Assembly: GCA_023935145.1 (NCBI GenBank)
Contig: CM043700.1
Coordinates: 66,342,120-66,406,119 of the forward strand
DNA: 64,000 nt
Reading direction: 5' to 3'
From: Bretschneidera sinensis
Lineage: Eukaryota > Streptophyta > Magnoliopsida > Brassicales > Akaniaceae
Below are positions 32,661-44,275 of the stretch, piece by piece. The notes beneath the pieces are model-generated. The model made no database searches, was not told the DNA's origin, and saw nothing but the letters and a program-made list of their open reading frames with translations. A program made the translations under genes and the position numbers. How positions within the stretch are numbered: the first letter of the stretch is position 1; every line of letters begins with the position of its first letter.

Positions 32661-35600
32661 ATCGATTGTCACATTAAGATCTGGGAGACAAGTGGACAAT
32701 CGAGTAAAAAAGAGCCCTGCTGTGCAGCAAGGGCAAGAAAGTGGCAACAAAGAGAAGAGAGATGTTGAGCCATCTATAGCCACTCCTACTGTGAATGACC
32801 CTCCTAGGTTGTTTGTACCTAAAGCACTTTACCCTGAGAGATTACAAGCGCCCAAGAAATGAGGGAAGTTTGAAGAAATTCTTGAGGTTTTCAAGCGAGT
32901 CCAAATCAATATTCCACTTTTTGACGCCATCGAGCAAGTGCCATCATATACCAAGTTATTAAAGGACTTGATTACCATCAAGAGGAGGATGAATGTCCCG
33001 AGGAAGGCATTTTTAACCGAGCAGGTTAGCTCAATCCTTCAGTGCAAGCTGCCAATCAAGTATAAGGACCCAGGGTGTCCTACCATCTCTTGTATGATAG
33101 GAGTCAGCCAGATTGAGAAGGCTCTATTGGATTTAGGAGCCAGTGTGAATCTTCTACCCTATTCAGTCTATTTGCAATTGGGGTTAGGAGAATTGAAGCC
33201 CACATCGACAACACTTCAATTGGCTGACAGGTCAGTGAAAATACCACGGGGAGTAGTTGAGGATGTTTTGATAAAGGTAGATCAGTTTTATTTCCCCGTG
33301 GATTTTATTGTGCTAGATATAGAGCCGGTCCAGAATATAGGGATTCAGATACCAGTGATTCTAGGGCGGCCATTTTTAGCCACGGCTAACGCCCTAATCA
33401 ATTGTAGGACAGGGGTAATGAAGATTTCCTTCGGAAATATGACAGTGGAGTTGAATATTTTTGATATCACTAAGCCACCATTGGAATTTACTGAAGTGAG
33501 AAATATATGCTTAATAGAGGAAATTATTGAAGATATGTTGGATGAATCAAGCATGGAGGACCCCCTGGAGGAATGCTTTGCTCAGTTTGGAGAGGATCTG
33601 GATTTGGATAAGTTACTTGAGCAAGCAAATGCCATTTTAGAGTCTGCTCCTACGGAGAGTACTGAAAAGGAAAAGACTGAAGAACTTGAGCCTCTTAGGA
33701 AGGAACTTAAACCTTTACCGGATAATTTTCAGTATAAGTTCCTAGGTCCAACAGAGTCTTTGCCTGTGATTATAGCTTCAGATTTGGTTGAGACTCAAGA
33801 GGAGAAATTATTAGATGTGTTGAGAGAACACAAGGAAGCTATAGGCTGGACCATTGAAGATATTAAAGGAATCAGCCCCTCGTTGGTAATGCACAAGATA
33901 CATTTGGAGGAGAATGCCAAGTCATCGAAGGAGCCACAAAGAAGGCTCAACCCAGCTACGCAAGAGGTTGTGAGGACAGAAGTTATTAAGCTGTTAGATG
34001 CAGGGATCATTTATCCCATCTCTGTTAGCAAGTGGGTGAGCCCGATTCATATCGTGCCCAAGCGAGCTGGATTAACAGTAGTAAAGAATACAGACGACGA
34101 GTTGGTGCCAACTCGTGTTCAGTAAGGGTGGAGAGTGTGTATAGACTACCGTAAACTGAACACTGCCACAAGGAATGATCATTTTTCACTCCCATTTATT
34201 GATCAGATGGTGGAGCGTTTGGCTGGGCATGAGTATTATTGCTTTTTGGATGGTTATTCTGGATATAACCAGGTCCCCGTGGACCCTGAAGATCAGGAGA
34301 AGACAACATTTACCTGTCTTTTTGGGACATTCGCCTACTGTCGCATGCCCTTTGGGTTATGCAATGCACCTACTACTTTTCAGCGGTGCATGGTCAACAT
34401 ATTCTCTGACATGGTGGAGCATTCTTTAAATATTTTCATGGATGGCTTCTCCGTCTTCGGTTCATCATTTGAGGAGTGTCTGCACTATCTCACTTTGGTT
34501 TTAGTGCGGTGCAAGGAGAAGAACCTGGTGCTTAATTGGGAGAAGTGTCATTTTATGGTCAAACAAGGTATTGTACTAGGGCACGTCATATCCCATCAGG
34601 GGATTGAGGTCGACAAAGCGAAGGTGGACCTGATTTTCAACCTTCCGCCCCACGTACAGTGAAGGAGGTTCGATCTTTTCTAGGCCATGCAGGATTCTAC
34701 AGGCTATTTATCCAGAATTTCAACAAGATCGCCCGGCCCTTGTGCAAGTTATTAATGAAGGATGCCCTATTTGTATTTGATGAAGATTGTAAGAAAGCAT
34801 TTGGGGATCTGAAGAAGATTCTGACGTCCACACCCATTATTCAGCCACCCAATTGGGGTGTGCCTTTTGAAATTATGTGTGACGCATCAGACTATGCTGT
34901 TGGAGTTGTTTTGGGGCAACGTGTTGAAAAACTTTTCCATGTTATCTATTATGCAAGTCGAACTCTAAACAACGCACAACTCAATTACTCTACCACTGAG
35001 AAGGAGTTGCTAGCAGTCGTTTTTGCATTAGACAAGTTCAGATCCTACTTGTTAGGATCTAAAGTCATTATCTACTCGGACCATGCAGCATTGAAGTATC
35101 TTTTTCTCTAAAAAAGATGCTAAATCTCATCTTATCCGATGGATCTTGCTACTTCAAGAGTTCGACATAGAGATTCGGGATAAGAAAGGTTCCGAAAATG
35201 TGGTGGCGGACCATTTGTCTATATTGATTATGGATTTCACTGAGGCCACTACTCTCATTTCTGATATCTTTCTTGATGAGTAATTGATGCACATTTCTCA
35301 CAATTCCGTGCCATGGTTTGCTGATATAGTGAACTATCTTGTCACCGGTCAAATGCCTTTGCATTGGGGATGACAAGATAAATCAAAGTTTCTGGCCATG
35401 GTAAAACATTTTTTCTAGGATGATCCTTACCTGTTCAAGTATTTTCCCGATCAAATCATCAGAAGATGCATTCCTAAGCATGACCAATCTAATGTCATCG
35501 CCTTCTGTCATGATCATGTTTGTGGAGGCCATTTCAGTGCTAAAAAGACCGCTGCTAAGATTTTGCAGTGCGGATTCTATTGGCCTACCCTGTTCCAAGA

Positions 35601-36606
35601 CTCTCACACTTACTGTGTATCTTGTGAGCATTGCCAAAAGCTACGGGAGTATTTCTAGGAGGAATATGATGCCCTTCAACCCCATTCTGATTGTTGAGAT
35701 TTTTGATGTATGGGGCATTGATTTTATGGGACCTTTCCCAAACTTCTTTGGTTATCTGTACATTCTAGTTGTTATGGACTATCTGTCCAAATGGGTGGAA
35801 GCAGTTGCATGCAAGACCAATGACCATAGAGTTGTGGTCCAATTTTTGAAGAACAATATCTTTACTCGTTTTGGTACGCCTCGAGCAATTATAAGTGATG
35901 GAGGTAAGCATTTTTGCAACAGGATTTTTGAGCAGTTGATGAAGAAGTATTTCATCACACACAAAGTTACCACCTCGTATCACCCACAGACGAGTGGACA
36001 AGTGGAAATTTCCAATCGCGAGATTAAGCACATTTTGGAGAAAACTGTGAACCCTAATAGAAAGGACTGGTCTCTGCGATTGACTGATGCACTGTGGGCA
36101 TATCGAACAGCATTCAAGATGCCAATTGGCGTGTCTCCATACCGTATTGTGTACGGAAAAGCCTGTCACCTTCCAGTCGAATTAGAGCATAGAGCTTATT
36201 AGGCTATCAAACAGCTGAACTTTAATCTTTTGAAGGCTGGATCCCAAAGAAAGCTCCAACTCAATGAATTAGAGGAGCTGCGAAATGATGCATATGAGTG
36301 TGCACGGTCATACAAAGCACAAATGAAGAAGACTCATGACCAAAACATTTTGAGACGAGCTTTCTAGCCGGGTCAAAAAGTTCTTCTTTACAACTCACGC
36401 CCGCATCTTTTCCCAGGCAAGCTCAAGTCTCGATGGACCGGCCCCTTTATTATTCGGTCAATTTTTCCTCATGGGGCCATCGAGATTGAGGATCCAAAGA
36501 ATGGTAACACTTTTAAGGTAAATGGGCAAAGGCTGAAACCATTCTTGGAGTTAAGGAGTCCGGACATTGAGACAATATTGTTGACGGATCCTATTTACTC
36601 TGATTG
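32661..36606 (+). pseudogene. Athila pol pseudogene (protease, RT, RNase H, integrase)
   Basis: Protease: LLDLGASVNLLPYSVY (about 33123-33170) with LGRPF downstream, in an intact 395-codon stretch (32938-34125). RT: KWVSPIHIVPK, then a TAA at 34123-34125, then VCIDYRKLN, MPFGLCNAPTTFQRCM, and FMDGFSVFG where FMDDFSVFG is expected, so a catalytic aspartate is lost. A frameshift near 34655 precedes SFLGHAGFYRLFI and the RNase H part ([31 protein letters not shown]). More stops lie at 35109, 35281, 35371, 35417 and 35656. Integrase core: [20 protein letters not shown] and [18 protein letters not shown] (35700-36202), then a chromodomain-less C-terminus to 36606. Not functional. Confidence 0.88.
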
Positions 36607-37903
36607 AGGGTCATCTACTAAGGAGAGTCTGGCTGAAGACTTTAAACTTAGTGCTCATGGGATGCACCCCACAGCTTATCTTTTTATTTGTTTATTATTT
36701 TAAATATTTATGCTTAATGTTTGTTTCCAGTATTTTTTGTTTTCTAGTCTTTATTTTTCAGGGACAACGCGTACTGCAGATCAAGTTTGGGGGTATGCTA
36801 TGAGCCATACCAGTCCAGATAGTTCTCCATATCCCAGGTCAACTCTTTCCATATTATTCACACATTGGGATCAATGTGTAATTTAAGTTTGGGGGTATGG
36901 GAGACACATTACACACACTTTTTCCTAATTTGTTGTTGTTTTTTTTTAATGCATGCTCATGTTATTTTGAAATTTTGGTTGATCTAAACAATTTTTGTGA
37001 TGTGATTCATTGGTGAGCTTAAATTTTGGAACACATGATCTGTTGATAAATTTTAAAATTTAGTTACTTACTTGAGGCATTTGAGAATTCACATGTTTGA
37101 TCTCGAATCTAACACGAGTACATTAGTACGCATTATGTGAGGTATGACATGTGATTTTAATGTGTACGTTTCTGTCATAACTGAAACTGGATGACTTGTT
37201 GGATTAACACTTTAGAATATATATAAAATATATATATATATATATATATATATGAATGAAAATGATGATCATAAATAAACTTTCCACTGAGTAACTGGAC
37301 CTCTTGCCTCAGTAAGCAGTGAGTGTTCACGTCAAAATGTTGGAATTTTGTTTAATAGTATTAAGGCCAGTTTAATTTCATAGATTTTTTTACTCGAATT
37401 AGTAAGTTCTAAGGGGTGTCTGTACACCTAATGTCTTAAAAACCATCTGGTTTGGGAGTCATTGACTCAACACTCGCTACATGGGTCAATTAGAAAGCTT
37501 AAGGAAACTAAACATAACAGAGCCTTACAAAAAGAGAAGAAAATAAAAACCATGTCATTTTCATTCATTCTGATGGGAAATGCGGTGAATCTTGAGACAT
37601 AGAGACCTTACACATTGGACTCATTCGGAAGCTTCATTTTTATTTGCTAATTCACTTTACACTGAGTCAGACTTATGATGCTTTAACCTGCCCTTTGTAA
37701 GTAATTAGATTTTAACATTTCTGTTCATTACGAAGATGGGTTTATCTTTTTAAGCTTGCTCATGAATCATTATCATGATGATGTGTGCTCCTAAAATCTT
37801 TGGATACCATGAGCTATGAACTTATCTTTATATTCCTTGTTTTTCATTTAGTTTTTAGTTTCGTATTGCTATGGGACTAGCAATATGTAAGTTTGGGGGT
37901 ATT
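36607..37903 (+). other. Athila 3' non-coding tail with repeated polypurine-like tracts
   Basis: No coding. AAGTTTGGGGGTATG-like tracts occur at about 36784, 36884 and finally at 37889-37900 directly before the 3' LTR. A CTGGACCTCTTGCCTCAGTAAGCAG word at 37296 is shared with the partner element's tail at 42249. A (TA)n run lies at 37228-37253. No env-like frame remains. Confidence 0.65.
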
Positions 37904-39241
37904 TGATAAGTGCTAAATATTACATGTTTTAGCCCCTTAGTTTACATTTGTTGAGTTCTTAATTATGTTATTTCGTGCTATTTTATCTATTTTCTGTGTT
38001 TTCTGTGTTTTTATATGTTTTGGAATAAAATGAAGCAATGTGGAAACTTCAGGGCTCAAAGAGCAAAAACTGAGGATGCCTAGTGTGATCGAGCGCACCA
38101 GACGTGCGATCGATCTCACCTGCGATCGTGCGCACACGGCATGAGATCAATCGCACCTGCGCTCGAGCGCACCAGACTTGCGATCGATCGCAAGTGACTT
38201 GCACAGCCCACATTGGACAGGAAACTTTTGACACTGCATATATATTGCAGTGCACTGTGATGCGCTCGAGCACAACAAGGCTGCGATCGATCGCAGTTGA
38301 CTCACACATCCCACATCGGATAGGAAATACTTACAGCGCGCCAGACGCATTGCATCGCACCACGCTGCGATTGATCGCAAAGAGGCAGTATCCCACATCG
38401 AATTTTCAACTCATTGTACTCCGAGAATTCCCTTATATAAACACTATCTCACCTCATTATTCAGTGTGCAGTCTGGTGGATTTCTACTAGCATTCTAGTA
38501 GATCTCCTAAGGGCTTTTTGCCACCACCGGGGGAAGTACTGCCCAACAGCGTGTGGAATTTCTCCCAATGTATAGTTAGTTTTAATTCTTTTTCAGTTTT
38601 TAATGCTTAGCACTTTTTATTGTGAAATTTAGTTTCATGATAATGGGTGGCTAAAATCTTCAGCTAAGGTTGAAGATGAAGCCTCGCCATTGTTTAGCAT
38701 TATATTTTCATATATGTTTATACAATTCTAATATGTTTAGTTTAAATGTTCTATTTCAATTGTTTGAGTAAATTCTTACGATTGATAGTTTTTAATTGTT
38801 CTGTTGGACAAATGTGATTCATCCGATGGATACATCGAATCCTTTTCGATTAAATTGGATTTCCTTTGTGATTTGTTAAAAGCGGATACATTGGATGCTT
38901 TTGGTTTAATTGGGATATTCGTTGTTGTTTGTTTAAGTTGGATTCATGGAATGTTTGGATAGATTATTTTTATACAGAACATGAAGATATATGTTTTACT
39001 TTGGTTGGGTGGATTCTGAAACCTTAGTGTTTTCATCATTAGTTATTAAATCAATTTATTTAGTTTAGTTTATATTTGTTTTGTAAAAATATAATTCACA
39101 ATTCGGAACTACGTTAAAATAAGGTTAGTTTAGATAAAAAGCTATTTTCACAACGCATTCCCTATGGATTCGACCTCGCACTTGCACAACACTATATTGC
39201 AAACGATTTGTGCGCTTGCGAGTAATTCAAAACTCACAACA
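37904..39241 (+). repeat. Athila element, 3' LTR
   Basis: TGATAAGTGCTAAATATTACATG...CTCACAACA. Compared with the 5' LTR it has a small TTTTCTGTG duplication, an extra palindrome unit near 38090-38110, and lacks a ~24-bp palindrome-containing stretch near 38365. It is followed by AGTTTTTGGCGCCGTTGTCGG, a primer-binding site. Confidence 0.88.
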
Positions 39242-39262
39242 AGTTTTTGGCGCCGTTGTCGG
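39242..39262 (+). other. Second primer-binding site directly after the 3' LTR
   Basis: AGTTTTTGGCGCCGTTGTCGG repeats the arrangement at 30962-30986. An internal-type site after a 3' LTR means that this LTR also acted as the 5' LTR of a neighbouring copy, as in LTR-internal-LTR-internal tandem arrays produced by unequal recombination. Homology to the Athila leader stops at about 39262. Confidence 0.75.
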
Positions 39263-39689
39263 AACCCTTGGGTTGTTTCCATAACCTTTATACACGTGGC
39301 AGATTGGGCTAGTTAATGCGCGCAGTTTTCCAAAGTAGAAATGGTAACGTCATTGTTAACTTGTTACCTTGGGGAGTGGGATAGCACCTCGAGTAGGTAA
39401 AATGTCGCATTGTTGCGGCTGGGGTCCTTGGAGAACGTAAAGGTGGCCTCGGTTACTCCGAACGTCACGTCTCCTCAACCATAAACTTTAACTATCCTTG
39501 TTTTTCATGCTTTTTTCCCTCTATAAAGGCCTTTACTCCTCATTTCTCTTCACTTCTCTTCATTTGCAATCTGAGAAAAGGTTGAGAGCCCACGGACTCA
39601 TCCTAAAAGTTAGAGAGTACTCGGAGTTGTCTTTTGAGTTTGGTGAGAGAGTGCCTGAAAATTTCTTTAAGGTTGGTACTATCCTTTTA
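39263..39689 (+). mobile_element. Fragment of another LTR joined into the Athila complex
   Basis: GC-richer sequence (ACACGTGGCAGATTGGGC, GGCTGGGGTCCTTGG) with a TATA-like CTCTATAAAGGCC near 39522 and a leader-like CTTCACTTCTCTTCATTTGC. It resembles the start-site region of a Tat-type LTR and may match the LTR-like DNA at 27250-29630. It joins a gag C-terminal half at about 39690 with no gag N-terminus, so it is a junction of different elements. Confidence 0.4.
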
Positions 39690-40341
39690 TGAAGGTCTAA
39701 ATGACATAAATAAAGGTATTGCTGATTCTGGTTGTGGAGGTGTGTTGATGGAAAAGAGCAGTGAAGAAGCCATGGAGATGTTTGAGGCATTGAGTGAGCA
39801 TACCCAACAATTCTCCTCTAGAGTTAGACAAGGAGTCAAGAGCAAAGTTATATATGAGGTTACTCTTAATGGTGGACCCTCTACCCAAATAGCTGCTTTG
39901 AAGAGGAAGCTAGATATGATTGTAAAAGCCATGTCTACTCAAAACATCTCTCCTCGACCACAAGCTACACAAAGCCAGGTATGTGCTTTATGTTCTCAAT
40001 TTGATCACACTACTGAGACCTGCCATTTGTATTCATCTACAGATCCCGAGCAAGCAAACTATGTGGGACCGAATAATGCATATGCAAATACATACAACCC
40101 TGGATGGCGAGACCACCCCAACCTCTCATGGAGCAATAATCAAAACACCTTGAACTTTTAAGGACAGCAAAGGAACTTCCATAAACTAGCCCAACCAGTT
40201 CCATAACCCAAGAAGGATGATCTAGAAAGTCTTGTAAAGCAATTAGCCACTAAACAACAGCAACTAATGACAACATTGATGACTTCATTAGATCAGTAAA
40301 AAAAAACACATAAGTAAGCAATTCAAATATTAGAGGTACAA
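39690..40341 (+). pseudogene. Truncated Athila-like gag of the partner element
   Basis: Begins in mid-domain with SFYEGLNDINKGIADSGCGG (the FYxGL...DSxxGG end of Retrotrans_gag), then EEAMEMFEALSEHTQQ. A zinc-knuckle-like CALCSQFDHTTETCH and YNPGWRDHPNLSW follow. Stops occur at 40159, 40204 and 40297. The N-terminal half of gag is absent. Confidence 0.75.
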
Positions 40342-41529
40342 ATGGGGCAATTTGCTAAGGAGCTAAGTGAAAGAAAGCAAGGTGAACTCCCTGCACAAAC
40401 ACTACCAAATCCAAGAGGACATCAACAGCTAAAAGTCGTTACAACTCTCCGAAATGGTAAAATCATAGGAGTTAATGAGCCAGCTCAAGCATCTCAAGCT
40501 AAGCCATCCGCATCCAAGGTAAGTGAAGTAGAGAAGTGGAATGCACCACCCTTCCCTCAAAGGTTAATAACACCAAAGAAAGATAAATTGCTTGATATTT
40601 TTGAAAGTTTGAGAAAAGTAGAAATTAACATTCCCTTATTAGATGCAATTAAACAAATTCCTGCTTATGCTAAATTTTTAAAAGATTGTTGCACTAATAA
40701 AAGAAAGTTTCAAGAACATGAAACAGTGGCTCTAACTGAAGAGGTAAGTGCGGTATTGTTAAGAAAACTACCACCAAAACTAAAATATCCAGGTAGTTTT
40801 ACTATTCCATGTAGGATAGGTGATCAGTTGTTTGAGCGAGCATTACTAGATTTAGGAGCAAGTGTTAATTTGCTACCATACACAGTAGTTGAAAAGCTAG
40901 GTTTGAGGGAGCTTCAACCAACCTCCATCACTTTGCAATTGGCAGATAGAAGCATCAAAAGACCTAGAGATATACTTGAAAATGTCTTGGTCAAGGTTGG
41001 TGAGTTTATTTTGCCTGCTGACTTCATTGTATTAGATATAGAAGAATGCCTTATGCCATTACCTCTACCCATCATCTTAGGAAGACCCTTTATGAGAACT
41101 GCTGAAACAATAATTAATGTGAAAAAGGATATTGTAAGTATGACGGTAAATGGAGAGACAATAGAATTTAATATATTTTATGCAGTGAAATTACCCCAAG
41201 ATGATAATGATGATGAATGTTTTAATGAATGTATGATGCAAAGTGTTGTCAAGCAAGTTTTTCAGGTCCATCACACTGATCCATTGGAGGTCGTCCTCAC
41301 CCATAGCTTCAAAAGATCGTATATTGAGCCTGCATCAGAAACTATCCCTGATAACATCTTGGAAGCTATGCACCTCCCTAAAGTCTATCCCATGCATCCA
41401 AGACCGAGTGATAACAAGAAATCACATTTGAATACACTGAAAGGATTGAGTTATGATGAATGTGCAACACCACCAAGAGCACTTGAGCCACATGAAGCGA
41501 ACTTTAAGCACTCCCTGCCAAAAGACTAA
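40342..41529 (+). CDS. Gag tail and aspartic protease of a non-autonomous Athila-like element
   Basis: An uninterrupted 395-codon frame. Order: linker with GELPAQTLPNPRG (gag end), VVTTLRNGK, INIPLLDAIKQIPAYAKFLKD, then the retropepsin domain with LLDLGASVNLLPYTVVEKLG (active-site DLGAS), LQLADRSIKRPR, PADFIVLDIEE and ILGRPFMRTAETIINV. After the protease comes a stretch (~95 residues) of unknown role (HSFKRSYIEP...ALEPHEANFKH) and a stop where reverse transcriptase would start in a complete element. No RT, RNase H or integrase follows before the LTR at 42938. It matches known gag/protease-only, non-autonomous gypsy elements. It is an element protein, not a host gene. Confidence 0.7.
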   Translation: MGQFAKELSERKQGELPAQTLPNPRGHQQLKVVTTLRNGKIIGVNEPAQASQAKPSASKVSEVEKWNAPPFPQRLITPKKDKLLDIFESLRKVEINIPLLDAIKQIPAYAKFLKDCCTNKRKFQEHETVALTEEVSAVLLRKLPPKLKYPGSFTIPCRIGDQLFERALLDLGASVNLLPYTVVEKLGLRELQPTSITLQLADRSIKRPRDILENVLVKVGEFILPADFIVLDIEECLMPLPLPIILGRPFMRTAETIINVKKDIVSMTVNGETIEFNIFYAVKLPQDDNDDECFNECMMQSVVKQVFQVHHTDPLEVVLTHSFKRSYIEPASETIPDNILEAMHLPKVYPMHPRPSDNKKSHLNTLKGLSYDECATPPRALEPHEANFKHSLPKD

Positions 41530-42937
41530 AGTTGAGAGAATACCCCGTCTGACTGAAGACGTTAAACTTAGTGCTCATGGGAGGCACCCCAAAGCATATC
41601 CTTTTCATAGTTTATTATTAGTATTTCATAGTTTACTTTTCTATTGCTGTTTATTACTTGTTTTCCATTTTATATCTATTTTTCTTTCTTTTTCGAGGAC
41701 AGCGTGAGTGCATCCAGTTGAAGTTTGGGGGCGTGCTACGAGCCATGTCAGCCATCAGTTCTCCATCTCCCAGGTCAGCTCCTTCCATGCTATTCACACA
41801 TTGGGGACAATGTGCAATTTAAGTTTGGCGGTATGGGGACACATTCACACACTCACCATGTCCCACATTTTTTTTTTGTTATTTTCATAGATAAATGCAT
41901 GTTCATTCTGTCCAATAAACTTTTTTGTGATCTCAACAAAACTTTATGATTCGACTTCATCAACGAGCTTAACACTTTGAACATATAGGCCAATAATCAA
42001 GTTTTGAACCTAGATCACTGCCTTTTTGACATTTAAGGATTCACAAGTTTGACCTAAACTATCACAAGCACACTAGCACATAACTGTGTATGGTATGACA
42101 TGTTATTTGGATTGGTATGTTTTTTTTGCTTAACTATGAACTAAATGACCTGTTAGATTGACATTTTAGCATATGAAAATAGAAAATATTGATTAGTGCT
42201 CAAAAAGAAAAAAAAAATGCTCCTAATAATCAATAAAAACAATCTTTCGCTGAGTAACTGGCCCTCTTGCCTCAGTAAGCATTGAGTGTCACGTCAAAAG
42301 GTGGAAAATTCTAAGTGATCATTAAAAAAGAACTTTCTGCTGAGTAACTGGCCCTCTTGCCTCAGTAAGCATTGAGTGTCACGTCAAAATGTGGAAAATT
42401 CTAAGTGGTAGCATTAAAATCAGTTAGTTTCGTAGCCTTGTTGACTCAAGCTAGTATGTTCTTAGGGGTGTCTTTTCACCTAATACTCTAAAACCATCTG
42501 GTTTGGGAGACATTGGCTAAACACTCGTTACACGAGTCAACAAGAAAGCTTAAGGGAACTAACTTGGCCAAAATCTCACAAATAAAAGTCTATGCCATAT
42601 TTGTTGACTCTAATAGGAAGTTTGGTGAATCTTGAGTCATCGAAACACTACACGTTTGAATTTCTTGGAAACTAATCTTTTGTGTGCTAGTTCACCACAC
42701 ACCAAAGTCAAACTTGTGATGTCTTAAATTGCCTCATGAAAGTGATTTGCGTTCAAAGCTCTTATTCATTACAAAAATATGTTTGTATCTGTTAAGATTG
42801 CTCATGAATGTGCATCATAGTTTTGTAAGATTTAAAATTTTGTTGGACACCATGAACGTTGGATTTATCTGTTTTTTTTCGTTTTAGTTTTTAATTTAAT
42901 ATCGCTAAGGGACTAGCAATATGTAAGTTTTGGGGTG
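41530..42937 (+). other. 3' non-coding tail of the partner element
   Basis: Parallels the tail of the full element: a GCTCATGGGAGGCACCCC word, GAAGTTTGGGGGCGTGC (41720) and TTAAGTTTGGCGGTATGGGG (41818) polypurine-like tracts, and GTAAGTTTTGGGGTG right before the LTR. It contains a tandem repeat at 42244-42410. The short frames at 41453-41949 carry no domain and are not called. Confidence 0.65.
42244..42410 (+). repeat. Two tandem ~95-bp units
   Basis: CGCTGAGTAACTGGCCCTCT followed by TGCCTCAGTAAGCATTGAGTG and CACGTCAAAAGGTGGAAAATT-like sequence occurs at 42248 and again at about 42340. The full Athila element has a single related copy near 37280-37345. Confidence 0.8.
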
Positions 42938-44275
42938 TGATAGGTGCTTAAATATTCATATTTAAGCCCCCTTATTTACATTTGTTAGGTCCTTAATTAC
43001 ATTAATTTTATCTCTTTTACTCCATTTGTGTGTTTCACATATGTTTTTATAGGTTTTCGAAGAAAAGAAGTAGTTTTGGCACTTAAAGGAAGAAGCCTGG
43101 AAATCCTGGAGCAGTCACTGGTCAATCTGCGATCGATCGCACCATGCAATGCGATCAAGTGCACATTGCGATCGTGCGCATAGAAGAGGGATCGAGCGCA
43201 GTACTGCGATTGAGCGCAAGATGCGTGCGATCGAGTGCACATATACGGGCGTGAACAGTCAACTGCAGAACCCTGTTTTGGAAATAAAGAGTTTTTGTCG
43301 GTTTAGGAAATTTAGGGTTTCCTACACCTCTTAGGACTTCTCAAAGACCTATAAATACACCTGTAAAACACACACAACAGGAGATGATAACTTAAAGAAC
43401 ACTTCTCTTAGCTTTTACTTGGAGTTGTAAGCGTTGGGAGAGAATTGACGCCTCTTCTCTCGGGTTTGTTCTTCCCTTATGTTTAGTTTATATATGATGT
43501 TTACTTTAGACAGCATGTGTAACTAACTTTCTTATAGGGCTCGATTAAAGCCCTAGTTATGCTTTCTCATATATTTATGCATTTATAAATCTTTGCCAAT
43601 AGCCTTTATGATGTTGCTTAACTTGATTAATGTCTGGGCTTATTTAAGTTCCTCATATGTATGTGTATATCCAATGTATGCATGTGGTATGGACCTATTA
43701 GTTAGATCAATTTGGATGACCGAGTCTTGGGTCTAACATTAGTAATAAGGGATATCTTATCCGGATACCCGGATTAATCAACATGGGAAACTGAGAGTAG
43801 ATACCATGCCCTAGGTCTCATGTGGTTGTCGATTTCCATAGTACTTATGCTTTCTTAAGGAACAACTCAAGCAGATACCATGCTGAATCCCTTAAAGAAG
43901 AAAAGAGTTAGAGTAGATACCATGCCTAACTCGTTGCTTAGGGAAATCAATAGCTTAAGGAGTAGATACCATGCCCTTAGGTTGACAACCAGTAGGTATA
44001 CATGATAAGGCTAGTGCACTGATACCTTATACAATTGGAAAAGTATGACTAGTGGTGGATATCAAAGCCCTATGTCTTTATTTTTATCAAATCACACACA
44101 ATAGTTATTTTATTTCTTTTTACTTAAAGAAACTAATTCTAAAAACCGAACTTTACCAATCCTTGTGGAGATGACCTTGCTTTCGCACACTATACTACAC
44201 TGTTGACCTCGTGAACTTGCAAGTAAAACGAGTGTGATTATTTGCTCATTTATTTAGGTAGATAATCGCTCAACA
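42938..44275 (+). repeat. 3' LTR of the partner element (Athila family)
   Basis: TGATAGGTGCTTAAATATTC...GCTCAACA, 1338 bp, close in length to the 1331-bp Athila LTR and related only in patches. TATA box TATAAATA at 43350-43357. GCGATCGATCGCAC palindromes occur at 43125-43240. Around 43795-43975, AGTAGATACCATGCC-like words occur four times at irregular spacing. Its right end abuts copia gag sequence exactly, marking an insertion point. Confidence 0.7.

Larger units (their letters stand above)
29631..39241 (+). mobile_element. Athila-type Ty3/gypsy retrotransposon, near full length, defective
   Basis: LTRs at 29631-30961 and 37904-39241, a primer-binding site at 30968, then gag, protease, reverse transcriptase, RNase H and integrase remnants in gypsy order, a non-coding 3' tail and a polypurine tract. 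The LTRs are about 95% alike by eye, with differences concentrated at CpG sites, so insertion was fairly recent. Yet the coding part carries many stops and frameshifts and a damaged catalytic motif, so the copy was probably moved by another element's proteins. No matching 5-bp target duplication is seen, and a second primer site directly follows the 3' LTR, which points to recombination. Confidence 0.85.
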
